Source: Chryseomicrobium aureum
GTDB taxonomy: Bacteria; Bacillota; Bacilli; Bacillales_A; Planococcaceae
Reading direction: 5' to 3'
Length of the DNA stretch: 64,000 nucleotides
Assembly (NCBI RefSeq): GCF_016909155.1
Contig: NZ_JAFBFG010000007.1
Coordinates: forward strand, 37,982 to 101,981
Part shown: positions 8,444-17,738 of the stretch, piece after piece
Numbering within the stretch: the first letter of the stretch is position 1
Layout: every line of letters starts with the position of its first letter
The notes under the pieces: generated by a model
Seen by the model: only the letters and a program-made list of their open reading frames with translations
The model's database searches: none
What the model was told of the DNA's origin: nothing
Translations under genes and position numbers: made by a program

Positions 8444-9015
8444 TTCTCTTGATCGATCACTACGATTCGTTTACGTACAATCTGGCCCAGTACTTTCAAG
8501 AACTCGGAGAGCAAGTCGAAGTGGTGCGCTACGACACGTTGACAGTGGAGTCCATCCAAAAAATGAACCCAACTGCTATCGTACTTTCTCCTGGCCCGGG
8601 CCACCCAAAAGACTATACAGTCACGCAAAATATTTACAAAGAGCTCCATACTACTTACCCGTTCCTCGGCATCTGTCTAGGGCATCAGTTAATGGGACTT
8701 TGCACTGGAGCAGCCATTATCTCAGCTCCGCAAATCTTTCATGGCAAGACCTCACGCTTACAAGATGCAGATACTCAAGAAGAAAGCGGTGTTGTGATGC
8801 GGTACCATTCGTTAGCTGTCGATGCAACGACTCTTCCAGAAGAGTTTCTACCTGTCAGCTTCGCACAAGAAGACGGGACATTGATGGAGATGCGTCACCG
8901 CACGTTACCCATTGTCGGGATGCAGTATCATCCGGAATCCATCGGAACACCGGACGGCAGAAAACGCTTGGCCAATTACTTACAAGGAGTGATGCGAAGT
9001 GAAAGCTACTTATGA
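8440..9015 (+). CDS. trpG: Anthranilate synthase component II (glutamine amidotransferase)
   Basis: Supplies ammonia to TrpE by hydrolysing glutamine; 191 residues, class I amidotransferase. Opening ILLIDHYDSFTYNLAQYF, oxyanion segment LSPGPGHP, nucleophile elbow GICLGHQ (Cys near residue 79) and the final triad element YHPESIGTP are all present. In B. subtilis this subunit is PabA, encoded in the folate cluster and shared. Here a dedicated or amphibolic copy sits inside the trp operon between trpE (4-base overlap) and trpD (17-base overlap). Confidence 0.95.
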   Translation: MILLIDHYDSFTYNLAQYFQELGEQVEVVRYDTLTVESIQKMNPTAIVLSPGPGHPKDYTVTQNIYKELHTTYPFLGICLGHQLMGLCTGAAIISAPQIFHGKTSRLQDADTQEESGVVMRYHSLAVDATTLPEEFLPVSFAQEDGTLMEMRHRTLPIVGMQYHPESIGTPDGRKRLANYLQGVMRSESYL

Positions 9016-10012
9016 GCGAATCCTAGAAGGGGACTACTTATCGCGATTGGAGATGAAACAACTCGCCGGTCAATTTTTTGAAGCAGATGCAGAGGAGAAG
9101 TTGATCAAAGATATCTTGCTGGCTCTTCACGCGAGGCAAGAAACGGCGGAAGAACTTGCAGGTGTTGTGGATGCCTTGATGGAACGTGCGACATCCTATC
9201 CTACTGTTCCCTTCCCGGTATTCGATATGTGCGGTACAGGTGGCGATCAATCGGGAAGTTTCAATATCAGCACAACCGCTGCATTTGTCACTTCAGGTGC
9301 TGGAGTCCGTGTCGCTAAACATGGCAACCGAAGCATTTCTAGCCGTTCAGGAAGTGCCGATGTATTAGCTGCTCTCGGATTAGAACTTACTGTTACACCG
9401 GAAGAAAGCGCACATCTCCTTGAGACGACAGGCCTTACCTTTTTATTCGCACCGGATGTCCACCCGGCGATGCGGGTTCTTCAACCGATTCGAAAAGCAA
9501 TCGGGAAACCAACACTTTTCAATTTGATTGGACCCCTCGCCAATCCGTATCCGTTAACGCATCAATTAATTGGCGTGTACCGTGAAGACTACCAGCAAAC
9601 ACTGGCTGAAGCGGCACGTCTTCTTGGAAGAAAGCGGGCGGTCATCGTAACGGGTGAAGGGCGTCTTGATGAAGCTTCTCTTGATGGCACAACGCGCTAT
9701 ACTGTGTTGCACGATTCGGAAATCACGACGCACACCCTTACTGCAGAACAGGTCGGGCTCTCCCCACTTCCACGTGAAGCGATTGCAGGTGGCGACGCAG
9801 AACAAAACGCACACATTTTACGGGCTGTATTAAATGGCGAACCTTCTGCTTATTTGGACACGACATTGTTAAATAGTGGACTCGCATTGTTTGCTGCAGG
9901 AGCTGCATCTTCTGTCAGAGAAGGAATTGAAACTGCGCGGGAGAGCATTCAGTCCGGCAAAGCACTTCATCAATTGCTGCATTACCCAACAGCTGTGGAG
10001 GTAACGTCATGA
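8999..10012 (+). CDS. trpD: Anthranilate phosphoribosyltransferase
   Basis: Transfers phosphoribose from PRPP to anthranilate. It has 337 residues, the normal length. The PRPP-binding glycine motif GTGGDQSGSFNIST and the KHGNRSISSRSGSADVLAALG segment are clear, as are HPAMR and NLIGPLANP. Start is GTG at 8999, preceded by AAGGAG within the trpG coding end. The gene overlaps trpC by 4 bases at its end, in line with strict translational coupling along the operon. Confidence 0.96.
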   Translation: MKATYERILEGDYLSRLEMKQLAGQFFEADAEEKLIKDILLALHARQETAEELAGVVDALMERATSYPTVPFPVFDMCGTGGDQSGSFNISTTAAFVTSGAGVRVAKHGNRSISSRSGSADVLAALGLELTVTPEESAHLLETTGLTFLFAPDVHPAMRVLQPIRKAIGKPTLFNLIGPLANPYPLTHQLIGVYREDYQQTLAEAARLLGRKRAVIVTGEGRLDEASLDGTTRYTVLHDSEITTHTLTAEQVGLSPLPREAIAGGDAEQNAHILRAVLNGEPSAYLDTTLLNSGLALFAAGAASSVREGIETARESIQSGKALHQLLHYPTAVEVTS

Positions 10013-10797
10013 CAATACTAGATACAATCATCGCAACGAAATATAAAGAAGTAGAACAACTGAAAACAACAGTCTTACCGGAGCGATCCATCCCATTGCG
10101 CCAAAAATTATCGAATACACTCGCGCATTCGAATCGCCTTGAAGTGATTGCTGAAATTAAGCGCGCGTCCCCTTCAAAAGGATTGATACATCCGAACCTT
10201 GATGCTGTGGCGCAAGCCAGCCGCTACGTTGCAGGTGGTGCAGCTGCGATTTCGGTTCTCACGGACATCGAGTATTTCCAAGGGTCGTTTGAGGATTTGA
10301 CGCAAGTAGCAAACTCTACCGATCTTCCAGTATTGTGCAAAGATTTTATGGTCGATCCAATTCAAATCGATGCCGCGTATAGCCACGGAGCGTCCATCAT
10401 CTTATTGATTGTTGCAGCACTAGAAGTTGATGCACTACACGCACTCTACGATTATGCGACTCGTCTTGGCCTTGAAGTACTTGTTGAAGTGCACGACGAA
10501 GAAGAATTGGAAATCGCTCTAAATCTAGGTGCTCAATTGATTGGCGTAAACAATCGAGACCTTCGTACTTTCGAAGTGTCTCTTGATACGACAGAACGGC
10601 TGGCACGGAAAATTCCTGTTACTGCAAACGTTCACCTCATTAGTGAAAGCGGTATTGTCTCCCCGCAAGATGCAGAACGCCTAAGTGCTTGTGGTGCCCA
10701 TGGATTACTAGTCGGTGAGACATTGGTTCGCGCAGATTCAGTGGAAGAAGCGCTGCAAGCATTCCAGGTCGGGAGGGTCGTTCATGACGCGTATTAA
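10009..10797 (+). CDS. trpC: Indole-3-glycerol phosphate synthase
   Basis: Closes the indole ring from carboxyphenylamino-deoxyribulose phosphate. It is a 262-residue TIM barrel. EIKRASPSKG near residue 50 carries the catalytic lysine, LCKDFMVDPIQI the second lysine, and the glutamate-asparagine pair appears in VEVHDEEEL and IGVNNRDLRTF. SESGIVSPQDA and LVGETLV bind phosphate. It overlaps trpD by 4 bases and trpF by 14 bases. It is a separate protein, not fused to TrpF as in enteric bacteria. Confidence 0.96.
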   Translation: MTILDTIIATKYKEVEQLKTTVLPERSIPLRQKLSNTLAHSNRLEVIAEIKRASPSKGLIHPNLDAVAQASRYVAGGAAAISVLTDIEYFQGSFEDLTQVANSTDLPVLCKDFMVDPIQIDAAYSHGASIILLIVAALEVDALHALYDYATRLGLEVLVEVHDEEELEIALNLGAQLIGVNNRDLRTFEVSLDTTERLARKIPVTANVHLISESGIVSPQDAERLSACGAHGLLVGETLVRADSVEEALQAFQVGRVVHDAY

Positions 10798-11395
10798 GAT
10801 TTGTGGATTAAAAGAGGCGGAACATGTGGAAGCTGCAGTTTTTGCTGGGGCAGATGCCATCGGTTTTGTATTCGCCCCGAGCAAGCGCCAAATCACGCTA
10901 TCAGAAGCCGCTCAACTTGCGAAAGCCATTCCGTTCCCTGTCAAAAAGGTAGGGGTTTTTGTGAACGCGACTGCCGAAGAAATCAATGCCACGTCACAAG
11001 CCGTTCCTCTCGATTACGTGCAGTTGCACGGGGATGAACCCGACACATTACTGGATGCCATTGAAGTACCCGTGATTAAAGCATTTTCAATCCGTTCAAA
11101 AGAAGATTTGGAGCGTGCGTTTGCAAGCCCTGCTCCCCTCGTACTCGTGGATGCACCAGGTACGACACACCGAGGAGGTTCCGGTCACACATTTGATTGG
11201 ACGTACTTCCATCAAGTATCAACGTCGAGACCCTTCATTCTAGCAGGTGGATTGACGCCAGAAAATGTAGGAGAAGCCGTACGAGATTTACAGCCCGCTA
11301 TGGTGGATGTATCGAGTGGCGTAGAAACTGATGGACGAAAAGACAGCGAAAAAATTAAGGCGTTCATACGCGCCGTACGGGAGGAATTAGGATGA
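10784..11395 (+). CDS. trpF: Phosphoribosylanthranilate isomerase
   Basis: Amadori rearrangement step between TrpD and TrpC; 203-residue TIM barrel. The N-terminal [11 protein letters not shown] holds the catalytic cysteine. [10 protein letters not shown] and the aspartate-containing [17 protein letters not shown] follow, and the phosphate site is in [10 protein letters not shown] and [14 protein letters not shown] set the start at ATG 10784, preceded by GGGAGG, inside the trpC end. The longer open frame from 10715 is only overlap with trpC. It ends with a 4-base overlap with trpB. Confidence 0.95.
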   Translation: MTRIKICGLKEAEHVEAAVFAGADAIGFVFAPSKRQITLSEAAQLAKAIPFPVKKVGVFVNATAEEINATSQAVPLDYVQLHGDEPDTLLDAIEVPVIKAFSIRSKEDLERAFASPAPLVLVDAPGTTHRGGSGHTFDWTYFHQVSTSRPFILAGGLTPENVGEAVRDLQPAMVDVSSGVETDGRKDSEKIKAFIRAVREELG

Positions 11396-12597
11396 CAAAC
11401 TACACAGCACCAGTAAAAGGTCGCTACGGAAATTACGGTGGCCAATTCGTTCCAGAGACGCTCATGCACGCTTTAGCAGAACTTGAAGAAGCCTACCTTG
11501 ACGCGCAAAAAGATCAAGTGTTTAACGAAGAAGTCCGCTATTATCTGGAACAGTACGTCGGGCGTGAAAATCCTTTATATTTTGCAGAACGTTTAACTAA
11601 GCATTATGGCAAAGCAAAAATTTATTTGAAACGTGAAGATTTAAACCATACAGGAGCGCACAAAATCAACAATACAGTCGGACAAGCCCTCCTTGCAAAA
11701 CGTATGGGGAAAAAGAAAGTCGTTGCTGAGACTGGTGCCGGCCAACACGGCGTTGCTACTGCAACTGTTAGTGCGTTGTTCGGCCTTGAGTGCACGATTT
11801 TTATGGGAAAAGAAGACATTCGTAGACAACAGTTGAACGTTTTCCGGATGGAGTTGCTGGGTGCTAAAGTTGTCGAAGTTACACAAGGAAGCGGTACGCT
11901 GAAAGACGCTGTCAACGAGGCTCTTCGTTACTGGGTCACACATGTGGACGATACGCACTACATCATGGGGTCAGTTCTAGGACCTCACCCATTCCCGCAA
12001 ATTGTCCGAGACTACCAATCCGTAATCGGCCAAGAAACACGGCGCCAAAGTCTCGCGCAATTCGAGCAGTTACCTACACACGTTCTCGCCTGCATCGGCG
12101 GTGGTAGTAATGCGATGGGTATGTTCTATCCGTTCATCAATGATTCCGATGTAAAGTTAATTGGTATTGAAGCAGCTGGTCACGGGGTCGCTTCTGGGAA
12201 ACATGCAGCAAGCTTAACTGGTGGGAAAGTTGGCGTATTGCACGGTGCCATGATGCACCTCTTACAAGATGAAGCTGGTCAAATTCAAGAAGCTCACTCG
12301 ATTTCAGCAGGACTTGATTACCCGGGTATCGGACCCGAGCATAGTTACCTGCACGACCTCGGTCGCGTCGAGTACACGTCTGTGACGGACGAAGAAGCAT
12401 TGACAGCTCTACAACTACTCGCCCAGACAGAAGGCATTATTCCGGCACTTGAATCAGCACATGCACTTGCTCACCTAGACGTCCTCCTCCCAACGACAAC
12501 CGAAGATGATCATGTCGTCATTTGTTTATCAGGTCGTGGAGACAAAGACGTGCATACAATCCGAGAAGCACTCGCTAGTAAGGAGGAAAACGAATGA
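11392..12597 (+). CDS. trpB: Tryptophan synthase beta chain
   Basis: PLP enzyme joining indole and serine. It has 401 residues, full length. [19 protein letters not shown] opens the protein. The PLP lysine is in [10 protein letters not shown], the indole-site glutamate in AETGAGQHG, the phosphate-binding glycine loop is [10 protein letters not shown], and the C-terminal LSGRGDKD is present. This is the TrpB1 type that works with TrpA in an alpha2beta2 complex. It overlaps trpF and trpA by 4 bases each. Confidence 0.97.
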   Translation: MTNYTAPVKGRYGNYGGQFVPETLMHALAELEEAYLDAQKDQVFNEEVRYYLEQYVGRENPLYFAERLTKHYGKAKIYLKREDLNHTGAHKINNTVGQALLAKRMGKKKVVAETGAGQHGVATATVSALFGLECTIFMGKEDIRRQQLNVFRMELLGAKVVEVTQGSGTLKDAVNEALRYWVTHVDDTHYIMGSVLGPHPFPQIVRDYQSVIGQETRRQSLAQFEQLPTHVLACIGGGSNAMGMFYPFINDSDVKLIGIEAAGHGVASGKHAASLTGGKVGVLHGAMMHLLQDEAGQIQEAHSISAGLDYPGIGPEHSYLHDLGRVEYTSVTDEEALTALQLLAQTEGIIPALESAHALAHLDVLLPTTTEDDHVVICLSGRGDKDVHTIREALASKEENE

Positions 12598-13379
12598 GTC
12601 GATTAACAAAAGCAATCCAGTCGCGCGTGGAGGCAGGAGAAACTGCGTTCATCCCCTATATCATGGCGGGTGACGGAGGACTCGACGGGTTAAAGGAACA
12701 ACTGCTATTCTTGCAGAATTCGGGTGCAACAGCGGTCGAGCTAGGCATTCCGTTTTCCGATCCAGTCGCAGATGGCCCAGTCATCCAAGCAGCTGGCCTT
12801 CGTTCACTTGCCCATGGAACTACGCTTCGCGACGTTCTTGAGGCTGTGAAGGCACTAAAGAGCGACATCACGCTTCCACTTGTGGTCATGACGTATTTCA
12901 ATCCTATTTTACAGCTCGGGCTCGATACATTTGCGAACTTGGCCAAAGAAGCGCGCGTTGCAGGTGTCATCGTATCTGATCTTCCACTCGAGGAATCCGA
13001 GATTTTGTCTGGTGTACTAGAACCTGCTGGAATCGATTTAGTTCAATTAGTCAGTTTAACGAGCCCGCGCGAACGTGTGGAACGGATTGCGAAAGCTTCC
13101 CAGGGATTCGTCTACGCTGTAACGGTGAACGGCATAACCGGGACACGCCAGTCGCTGCCAGAAGAGACATTTAAGCATCTTGCTGCACTTAAGTCTGTGA
13201 GCCCAGTTCCAGTGATGGCAGGCTTTGGTGTCTCGACTCCTGAGCATGTACAGCAATTAAGTGAGGTCGTGGATGGCGTAATCGTTGGAAGCTTTGTAGT
13301 CGACGCACTGCACCGGGGTGACCGTGACGCAATTCTTCCACTACTAGATGCAGCGCGTTCTGTGCGAGCAGAGGTTTAA
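12594..13379 (+). CDS. trpA: Tryptophan synthase alpha chain
   Basis: Cleaves indole-3-glycerol phosphate to indole, which is channelled to TrpB. It is a 261-residue TIM barrel. [15 protein letters not shown] contains the catalytic glutamate and aspartate. [23 protein letters not shown] and [10 protein letters not shown] complete the phosphate site. It is the last gene of trpEGDCFBA. The first terminator-like hairpin after it is at 13590-13627, beyond repeat element B, so element B would lie inside the trp mRNA tail. Confidence 0.96.
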   Translation: MSRLTKAIQSRVEAGETAFIPYIMAGDGGLDGLKEQLLFLQNSGATAVELGIPFSDPVADGPVIQAAGLRSLAHGTTLRDVLEAVKALKSDITLPLVVMTYFNPILQLGLDTFANLAKEARVAGVIVSDLPLEESEILSGVLEPAGIDLVQLVSLTSPRERVERIAKASQGFVYAVTVNGITGTRQSLPEETFKHLAALKSVSPVPVMAGFGVSTPEHVQQLSEVVDGVIVGSFVVDALHRGDRDAILPLLDAARSVRAEV

Positions 13380-13383
13380 CTGA

Positions 13384-13582
13384 TTTCTTAAGGTCTTTCT
13401 AGTAAGGGCTTGGGTCGCTCGGGGGTTTGTGCCCTGGGCGGCTGTTTTTGTGACGTGCGTGAGTTGTTTTGTTTCTCGAGCGAGCATTTCTGTGCCCTCG
13501 AAACTCATTTGTGTGCCCTGAGTCATGTTATGGAAACTAATTTCATCTGCAAGCCCTGATTTCCTAAGATCTTTCTAGAAAA
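13384..13582 (+). repeat. Element B: five-unit 21-bp phased repeat, word TGTGCCC
   Basis: Word positions 13428, 13449, 13470, 13491 and 13512 (TGTGCCC, TGTGACG, TGTTTCT, TGTGCCC, TGTGCCC) are exactly 21 bp apart. The core GAGCGAGCATTTC is at 13478-13490 and the box TTATGGAAACTAAT begins at 13528. CTTAAGGTCTTTCTAGTAAG is at the left (13388) and CCTAAGATCTTTCTAGAAAA at the right (13563). It is the inverted partner of element A. Confidence 0.85.
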
Positions 13583-13589
13583 CTACACA

Positions 13590-13627
13590 AAAGAGCCCGA
13601 CACTCCCCAGAGTATCGGACTCTTTTT
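13590..13627 (+). terminator. Bidirectional terminator between trpA and the convergent gene
   Basis: AAGAGCCCGA ... TCGGACTCTT stem with A and T runs on both sides. It is the first good terminator after trpA and can also end the minus-strand transcript from 15187. Confidence 0.8.
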
Positions 13628-13798
13628 CTATTGGTAAAAGACGTTGGTCCAAATCATCGAAACGATACTGGCCCTTACATCCCTATGCTGCTAGTGTCCC
13701 CCGAACTAACTCTGGATAAGAGCTGTAAGGGTCTAAATTGGAATCTTCCAATCTAGTGGTCGTCGCGCATGATGGGATCCATGTCTTAACCCGCTGGA
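13628..13798. other. Non-coding stretch with inverted repeat, unexplained
   Basis: No open frame or known motif is seen. CCCTTACA (13669) and TGTAAGGG (13725) form an 8-bp inverted repeat 56 bp apart, and TTGGAAtcTTCCAA lies close by at 13738. The stretch is transcribed if the minus-strand gene at 13799 reads through to the terminator at 13590. Confidence 0.4.
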
Positions 13799-15187
13799 TT
13801 AGTTCTGTTCGCTTTTACGGCGACGAGTCATGAATGCTGCTGCACCAAGTGATGCTGCTAGTAAAGATCCAAGTAGGAATCCTTGTGCACCCATACCTTC
13901 TTCTTCAGCCATTCCGCCCATACCAGTACTTGGCATACCTTCTGGCATCTCCCCACCTTGGAAGTTTTCAGGGAATTGATCAACAATTGCGCCTGAGATA
14001 GCCGCTGATGGCATTAACATGTGCGCATAAGCTTCACGAAGGTTTGAGTATGCTCCTTCGAAATCGCCCTCTACATATAGATCAAATGCTGCTAATAACT
14101 GATCTACGTGCTCAGTCAAACCAGCTTCTAAATCTGCTGCTGGTAAACGGTCTTCAGTAGCCGCTGCTAGGAATGCTGCTTGCTCAACGATATACTCGTC
14201 AAGTTCTGCCATTGCCTGCTCTTGTCCAGCTTCATCCTCATTTGCTGTAGCAACCACGTAATCTACGAAGTAGCCAATGTGGCTGTTCCAGATCTCTTTA
14301 AATTGTGCTCCGCCTTCTTCACCATATACTGAAGCGACTGCTGCTGATAGGTCATCTGCGTTAGCAAGAAGTGCTGCTGCTGATGCATCATAGTCAGGGT
14401 CACCATCTACTCCATTTTGCATAGCCATTACTGCAAGTCCGGCATGCTCTGTGAAGATACGGTCTAGGTTAGCACGTAAATCCGCTGCTGGTGTTACAGC
14501 TACAGTATTATCAAAGTTCTCTGGGAATTGGTCAGTAATTGCTGAAGCCATACCAGATGCTACCATTACCATGTGGTTGATTGCTTCGCGCTCGCTATTG
14601 TAAGACGCTTCATAATCTCCAGCTACATAGCTATCGAACGCTGCGACTAATTGACCTACGTGTTCAGTCAACCCTGCTTCTAGATCTGCTGCTGGTAAAC
14701 GTCCTTCAGTTGCTGCATCTAAGAATGCTGCTTGCTCGACAATGTATTCATCTAATTCAGCTACAGCTTGATCTTTTCCTGCTTGGTCATCTGCTGCAGT
14801 TGCATTTGCATAGTCTACGAAGTAGCCAATGTGTGAAGCCCAAATCTCTTTGAATTGTGCTCCTGCTTCTTCTCCATATACAGAAGAGACAGCTGCTGTT
14901 AAGTCATCTGTGTTCCCGTTTAATGCGCCAGCTAATGCTTCAAAATCTTCTGTTCCATCTGCACCTTTTTTCAATGTTTCCACTGCTAAGAATGCATGCT
15001 CAGTGAATAAGTGTGTTAGTGTCGAGCGAAGTTCTGATGCTGGTGAAGAAACTCCCATGTCATCTGAAACTGCTCCACCCATTGAAGAATGATCGCCGTG
15101 GTCATCTGCTAGTGCAATCGCCGGTGCCGCCATTGTCATTGCCAGTGTTGCCGCTAAAATTGCTTTTGATTTCATTTTGTAGTTCAT
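13799..15187 (-). CDS. Secreted two-repeat protein with sortase-like C-terminus
   Basis: A 462-residue exported protein of unknown function. A typical signal peptide (MKSKAILAATLAMTMAAPAIALA) is followed by an acidic mature part made of two tandem copies of about 160 residues. Each copy holds LFTEHA-like, YGEEgGAQFKEIW, SHIGYFVDY, ELDEYIVEQAAFL, RLPAADLEAGLTEHV and DQFPENF. The end is MPSTGMGG, a hydrophobic stretch and RRRK, which is the layout of a sortase signal with M in place of L. The copies differ enough to be an old duplication. The adjacent sigma/anti-sigma operon suggests envelope-stress control. The mature part is low in Lys/Cys and rich in Ala/Glu/Asp. An AAAGGAGA site precedes the ATG. 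Confidence 0.8.
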   Translation of the reverse strand: MNYKMKSKAILAATLAMTMAAPAIALADDHGDHSSMGGAVSDDMGVSSPASELRSTLTHLFTEHAFLAVETLKKGADGTEDFEALAGALNGNTDDLTAAVSSVYGEEAGAQFKEIWASHIGYFVDYANATAADDQAGKDQAVAELDEYIVEQAAFLDAATEGRLPAADLEAGLTEHVGQLVAAFDSYVAGDYEASYNSEREAINHMVMVASGMASAITDQFPENFDNTVAVTPAADLRANLDRIFTEHAGLAVMAMQNGVDGDPDYDASAAALLANADDLSAAVASVYGEEGGAQFKEIWNSHIGYFVDYVVATANEDEAGQEQAMAELDEYIVEQAAFLAAATEDRLPAADLEAGLTEHVDQLLAAFDLYVEGDFEGAYSNLREAYAHMLMPSAAISGAIVDQFPENFQGGEMPEGMPSTGMGGMAEEEGMGAQGFLLGSLLAASLGAAAFMTRRRKSEQN

Positions 15188-15351
15188 GTGAATCTCTCCT
15201 TTTTTTGGGGTTTTTATTTTACACCAAGCTAACGGAAGAGAAATTCGATTGGATCACTTTTTTTGAAAGTTTTTTTAAATTCTTTTGACCAACCTTCTCC
15301 AAACGTTGATACATAAGGGTTTCAACCTTCTACAAAATGTATAACAAAAAG

Positions 15352-15380
15352 AAAAAATCGCCCATTTTCATGAGCGATTC
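15352..15380 (-). terminator. Terminator after anti-sigma gene
   Basis: AATCGCcCAT-TTTC-ATGaGCGATT stem (15356-15379) followed by a T run on the minus strand, directly after the stop at 15387. Confidence 0.88.
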
Positions 15381-15386
15381 AAGAAA

Positions 15387-16178
15387 TTAATTGGCATTTG
15401 GTGCTGAAATAGTTGAAGCCATCAATACATCACCAAGTGGTGTTTCACTATCTTTTGTTGGTTCATGAGATACAGCAATCTGATCCCATGTGAAATCTTT
15501 CCCAGCAGGAAGTGTATACACAACCGCTCCATCTGTTCCTGTGGATGTAAATGTTCCTGCACGATCTGGACCATCCTCATCAATTAACCAAACTTGATAG
15601 ACTTCTTCATCTGTTAGTTCTGGCAATGAAGATGCTTGGACGACCACTCGAATCTCATCGCCATTTCGGACAATAGATGCGGTTCCTGTTGAGTCACCTT
15701 CAAGAGGTTGCAAATTCACAAGTGCAATCAATTGATCGACTGTTTCACTTTGCGACACTAATGTTTGTTGTTGATCACTTACGATCCATCCTAGATAAGC
15801 GTTTCCTACTAATGAGAGGACAAGCGCTGCTGCAAGTAGTGGTAGCCATTTTGGTGTACCTCTTCTCTTACTAGAGGTATGTGTTACAGGTGTTGGCTGT
15901 GTAGTTTCTTTAGGTGCTGGTCGGAATGGGACAACGGGATCCGCTTGCGCTGGTGGGGTCTCTTCAAAGATTGACCCAAGTACGCGTTCTTTCATTCCCA
16001 CTGGGGGTTCCGTGAATTCCGACACGTACGGTAAATCTTCTGATAACGCCTGCCACTCAGCAAGCTCTTGTTGACACTCGGCGCATGTTGCCAAATGCTG
16101 TTCAAACGCTTCCTTCTCTTCCGTTGTCAGTTGTTCGTTGAAATAATCAATTGTTAAATCACACATCACTCGTTCCAT
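15387..16178 (-). CDS. Anti-sigma factor, RskA-like with zinc-binding N-terminus
   Basis: A 263-residue single-pass membrane protein expected to hold the upstream-encoded sigma factor. The N-terminal zinc anti-sigma motif H-x3-C-x2-C is in EQHLATCAECQQEL. A transmembrane helix near residue 115-135 follows a basic, proline-rich linker. The extracytoplasmic part is an RskA-type domain, with LPELTDEEVYQVWLID and AVSHEPTKDSETPLG. I start at ATG 16178, with GGGGGGAA upstream; a further in-frame ATG is at 16166. It overlaps the sigma gene by 20 bases, giving coupled synthesis. Confidence 0.88.
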   Translation of the reverse strand: MERVMCDLTIDYFNEQLTTEEKEAFEQHLATCAECQQELAEWQALSEDLPYVSEFTEPPVGMKERVLGSIFEETPPAQADPVVPFRPAPKETTQPTPVTHTSSKRRGTPKWLPLLAAALVLSLVGNAYLGWIVSDQQQTLVSQSETVDQLIALVNLQPLEGDSTGTASIVRNGDEIRVVVQASSLPELTDEEVYQVWLIDEDGPDRAGTFTSTGTDGAVVYTLPAGKDFTWDQIAVSHEPTKDSETPLGDVLMASTISAPNAN

Positions 16179-16743
16179 CTGCAAGTTCCCCCCTTTCCGG
16201 TTCTAATCGTTTTCTGAGATGTTGTAAGGCTAATCGTATCCTTCCTTTGACCGTCCCTAAAGGAATATTTAAATCTTTTGAGATACGGTCTTGCGAGTAG
16301 CCATGAAAATAAAACAGCTCAACAATTTTTCTTTGATCTTCTTTCAAATAAGACAATGCCTTGCGAATACGATCACTTTTCTCTTGCCACTCGACCGCTT
16401 GCTCGGGGGCATCATGCATTGTATCCGTGACACGTTCAGCATCTTTATCTAGTAATCCGACTTCTTGTTGTTTAGCAGACTTTCGAATCACGTCCAAACA
16501 ACGGTTGCGTGTCATCGTGAGCAACCATGAAGAAAACTTGCCGCGGCTAGCATCAAATGGTGCGTGATCACGCCAGAGCTTTGTGAATACGTCTTGCACG
16601 ATGTCTTCTGCTCGTTGTTGATCTTGCATCATACGGTAAGCAAATGAATAGACCAGTCGTTCATATTTATTATAAAGCTCTTCTAGCGCATGTTGATCCT
16701 TGGCTAAAATTTGCTCGTACAACTCTTCATCCGAAAAAGACAC
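16159..16743 (-). CDS. ECF-type RNA polymerase sigma factor
   Basis: A 194-residue sigma-70 family protein with only regions 2 and 4. Region 2 contains ALEELYNKYERLVYSFAYRM, AEDIVQDVFTKLW and FSSWLLTMTRNRCLDVIR. Region 4 contains LKEDQRKIVELFYFHGYSQ and a helix-turn-helix IPLGTVKGRIRLALQHLR. I chose the GTG at 16743, 6 bases after a GGGAGGG site; the longer frame to 16863 has no such site. With the RskA-like partner it resembles the SigK/RskA pairing. The signal and regulon are unknown. The anchored protein at 13799-15187 is the nearest candidate target. Confidence 0.9.
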   Translation of the reverse strand: MSFSDEELYEQILAKDQHALEELYNKYERLVYSFAYRMMQDQQRAEDIVQDVFTKLWRDHAPFDASRGKFSSWLLTMTRNRCLDVIRKSAKQQEVGLLDKDAERVTDTMHDAPEQAVEWQEKSDRIRKALSYLKEDQRKIVELFYFHGYSQDRISKDLNIPLGTVKGRIRLALQHLRKRLEPERGELADGTSDV

Positions 16744-16906
16744 GTAGTTCCCTCCCCTACTTCCAGTTCCTCTTATCATAACGGAAAGTAGCAAAGTATT
16801 ACTATTAATAAGATAACGCAGAAACTCTGCATTTGGATCACTTTTCCTAGAACTAGGTGACACGAATCATTTTAGGGTATGATGAAAAGAAAAAAGAGGT
16901 GGTCCA

Positions 16907-17515
16907 ATGATATTTTTTGTAGTGTGGATTATACTCGTTGGCTATGCTGTTTTTCTAGCACCTGGGCAAGGCAACAGCAGTGATCCCGTGTTAACAGAAG
17001 TATTTGCAGGAAATTGGGCGGCGATTGATCCCCTCGTGTTAACTGTATTTAATTCGTTAGGGATTTTCCCACTCATCTTTCTCACAGTACTACTTCGCAA
17101 CGATACGAAACGTTGGCCGGCTTGGCCGTTCTCGCTCGTTTCATTCGGCCTTGGTGCGTTTTCACTACTCTTGTATTTTGCTTTCGGAAATCGACCACCG
17201 GAACGAAAAATCCGAACGCCTAAATGGTTGCTTCGTATTTTACGCTCAAAAACATGGCTACTATTCTTGATTGTGATTACAGTCGCCAATTTGATTTCCT
17301 TACAAAACGGCATTTCACTAGATGCTTATATGGAAACTTTCCAACAGTCGCATCTTGTATCGGTCATGACAGTAGATTGGTTCGTCCTTTGGGGCCTATC
17401 CATTTATGCCGTGTATCACTTTTATCCAGAAGCTCGCGCAAAGGCATTGGCCTTCATACCAATTGCCGGCCCAGCACTGGTGTTGCTAATTAATTCGAAT
17501 CGTATCGACGTTTAA
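16907..17515 (+). CDS. Integral membrane protein of unknown function
   Basis: A 202-residue protein with about five hydrophobic helices: residues 1-20, 45-65, 75-93, 118-135 and 150-170, with a last one near the C-terminus. A basic cytoplasmic loop follows RPPERKIRTPKWLL. Start ATG has an AGAGGTGG site. A TATGAT-like -10 lies near 16879. It resembles uncharacterised DUF2834-type or related small membrane proteins, but I cannot assign a family with confidence. It is transcribed divergently from the sigma operon and followed by a 54-residue membrane protein gene. Confidence 0.7.
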   Translation: MIFFVVWIILVGYAVFLAPGQGNSSDPVLTEVFAGNWAAIDPLVLTVFNSLGIFPLIFLTVLLRNDTKRWPAWPFSLVSFGLGAFSLLLYFAFGNRPPERKIRTPKWLLRILRSKTWLLFLIVITVANLISLQNGISLDAYMETFQQSHLVSVMTVDWFVLWGLSIYAVYHFYPEARAKALAFIPIAGPALVLLINSNRIDV

Positions 17516-17569
17516 ATTTTTTCATGGCGGGGTATTTCATAGTAAACACCTAAACAAGGAGGTCTATTT

Positions 17570-17734
17570 ATGGATAACAACCGTCATGAAGAAAAGCACG
17601 TTGAGGTTCGACGTGAAGAAAAGACAGACAGCGGTCTAGTCGGTGCTACATTTATCAAATATGCAGCGTACATCATTATTTTCTTTGGTATTCTTTGGTT
17701 CTTGATTTCATACGTATTCCCGATGTTCAGCTAG
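17570..17734 (+). CDS. Small membrane protein, 54 residues
   Basis: This short gene has a perfect AAGGAGG site 7 bases before its ATG. Translation gives a charged N-terminal half (MDNNRHEEKHVEVRREEK) and one C-terminal transmembrane helix (YAAYIIIFFGILWFLISYVF). It ends 5 bases before a strong terminator. The charged-head-plus-one-helix layout is common among uncharacterised Bacillales small proteins. Its function is unknown. It may be co-transcribed with the upstream membrane protein gene. Confidence 0.75.
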   Translation: MDNNRHEEKHVEVRREEKTDSGLVGATFIKYAAYIIIFFGILWFLISYVFPMFS

Positions 17735-17738
17735 CAGT

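Noticed and set aside
8394..9002. Open frame of 202 codons on the plus strand
   Set aside because: Overlaps trpG in another frame and is rich in Arg/Ser/His without motifs; a shadow frame.
16743..16863. 40-residue N-terminal extension of the sigma factor
   Set aside because: The segment is not sigma-like, and the GTG at 16743 has the only good ribosome site.
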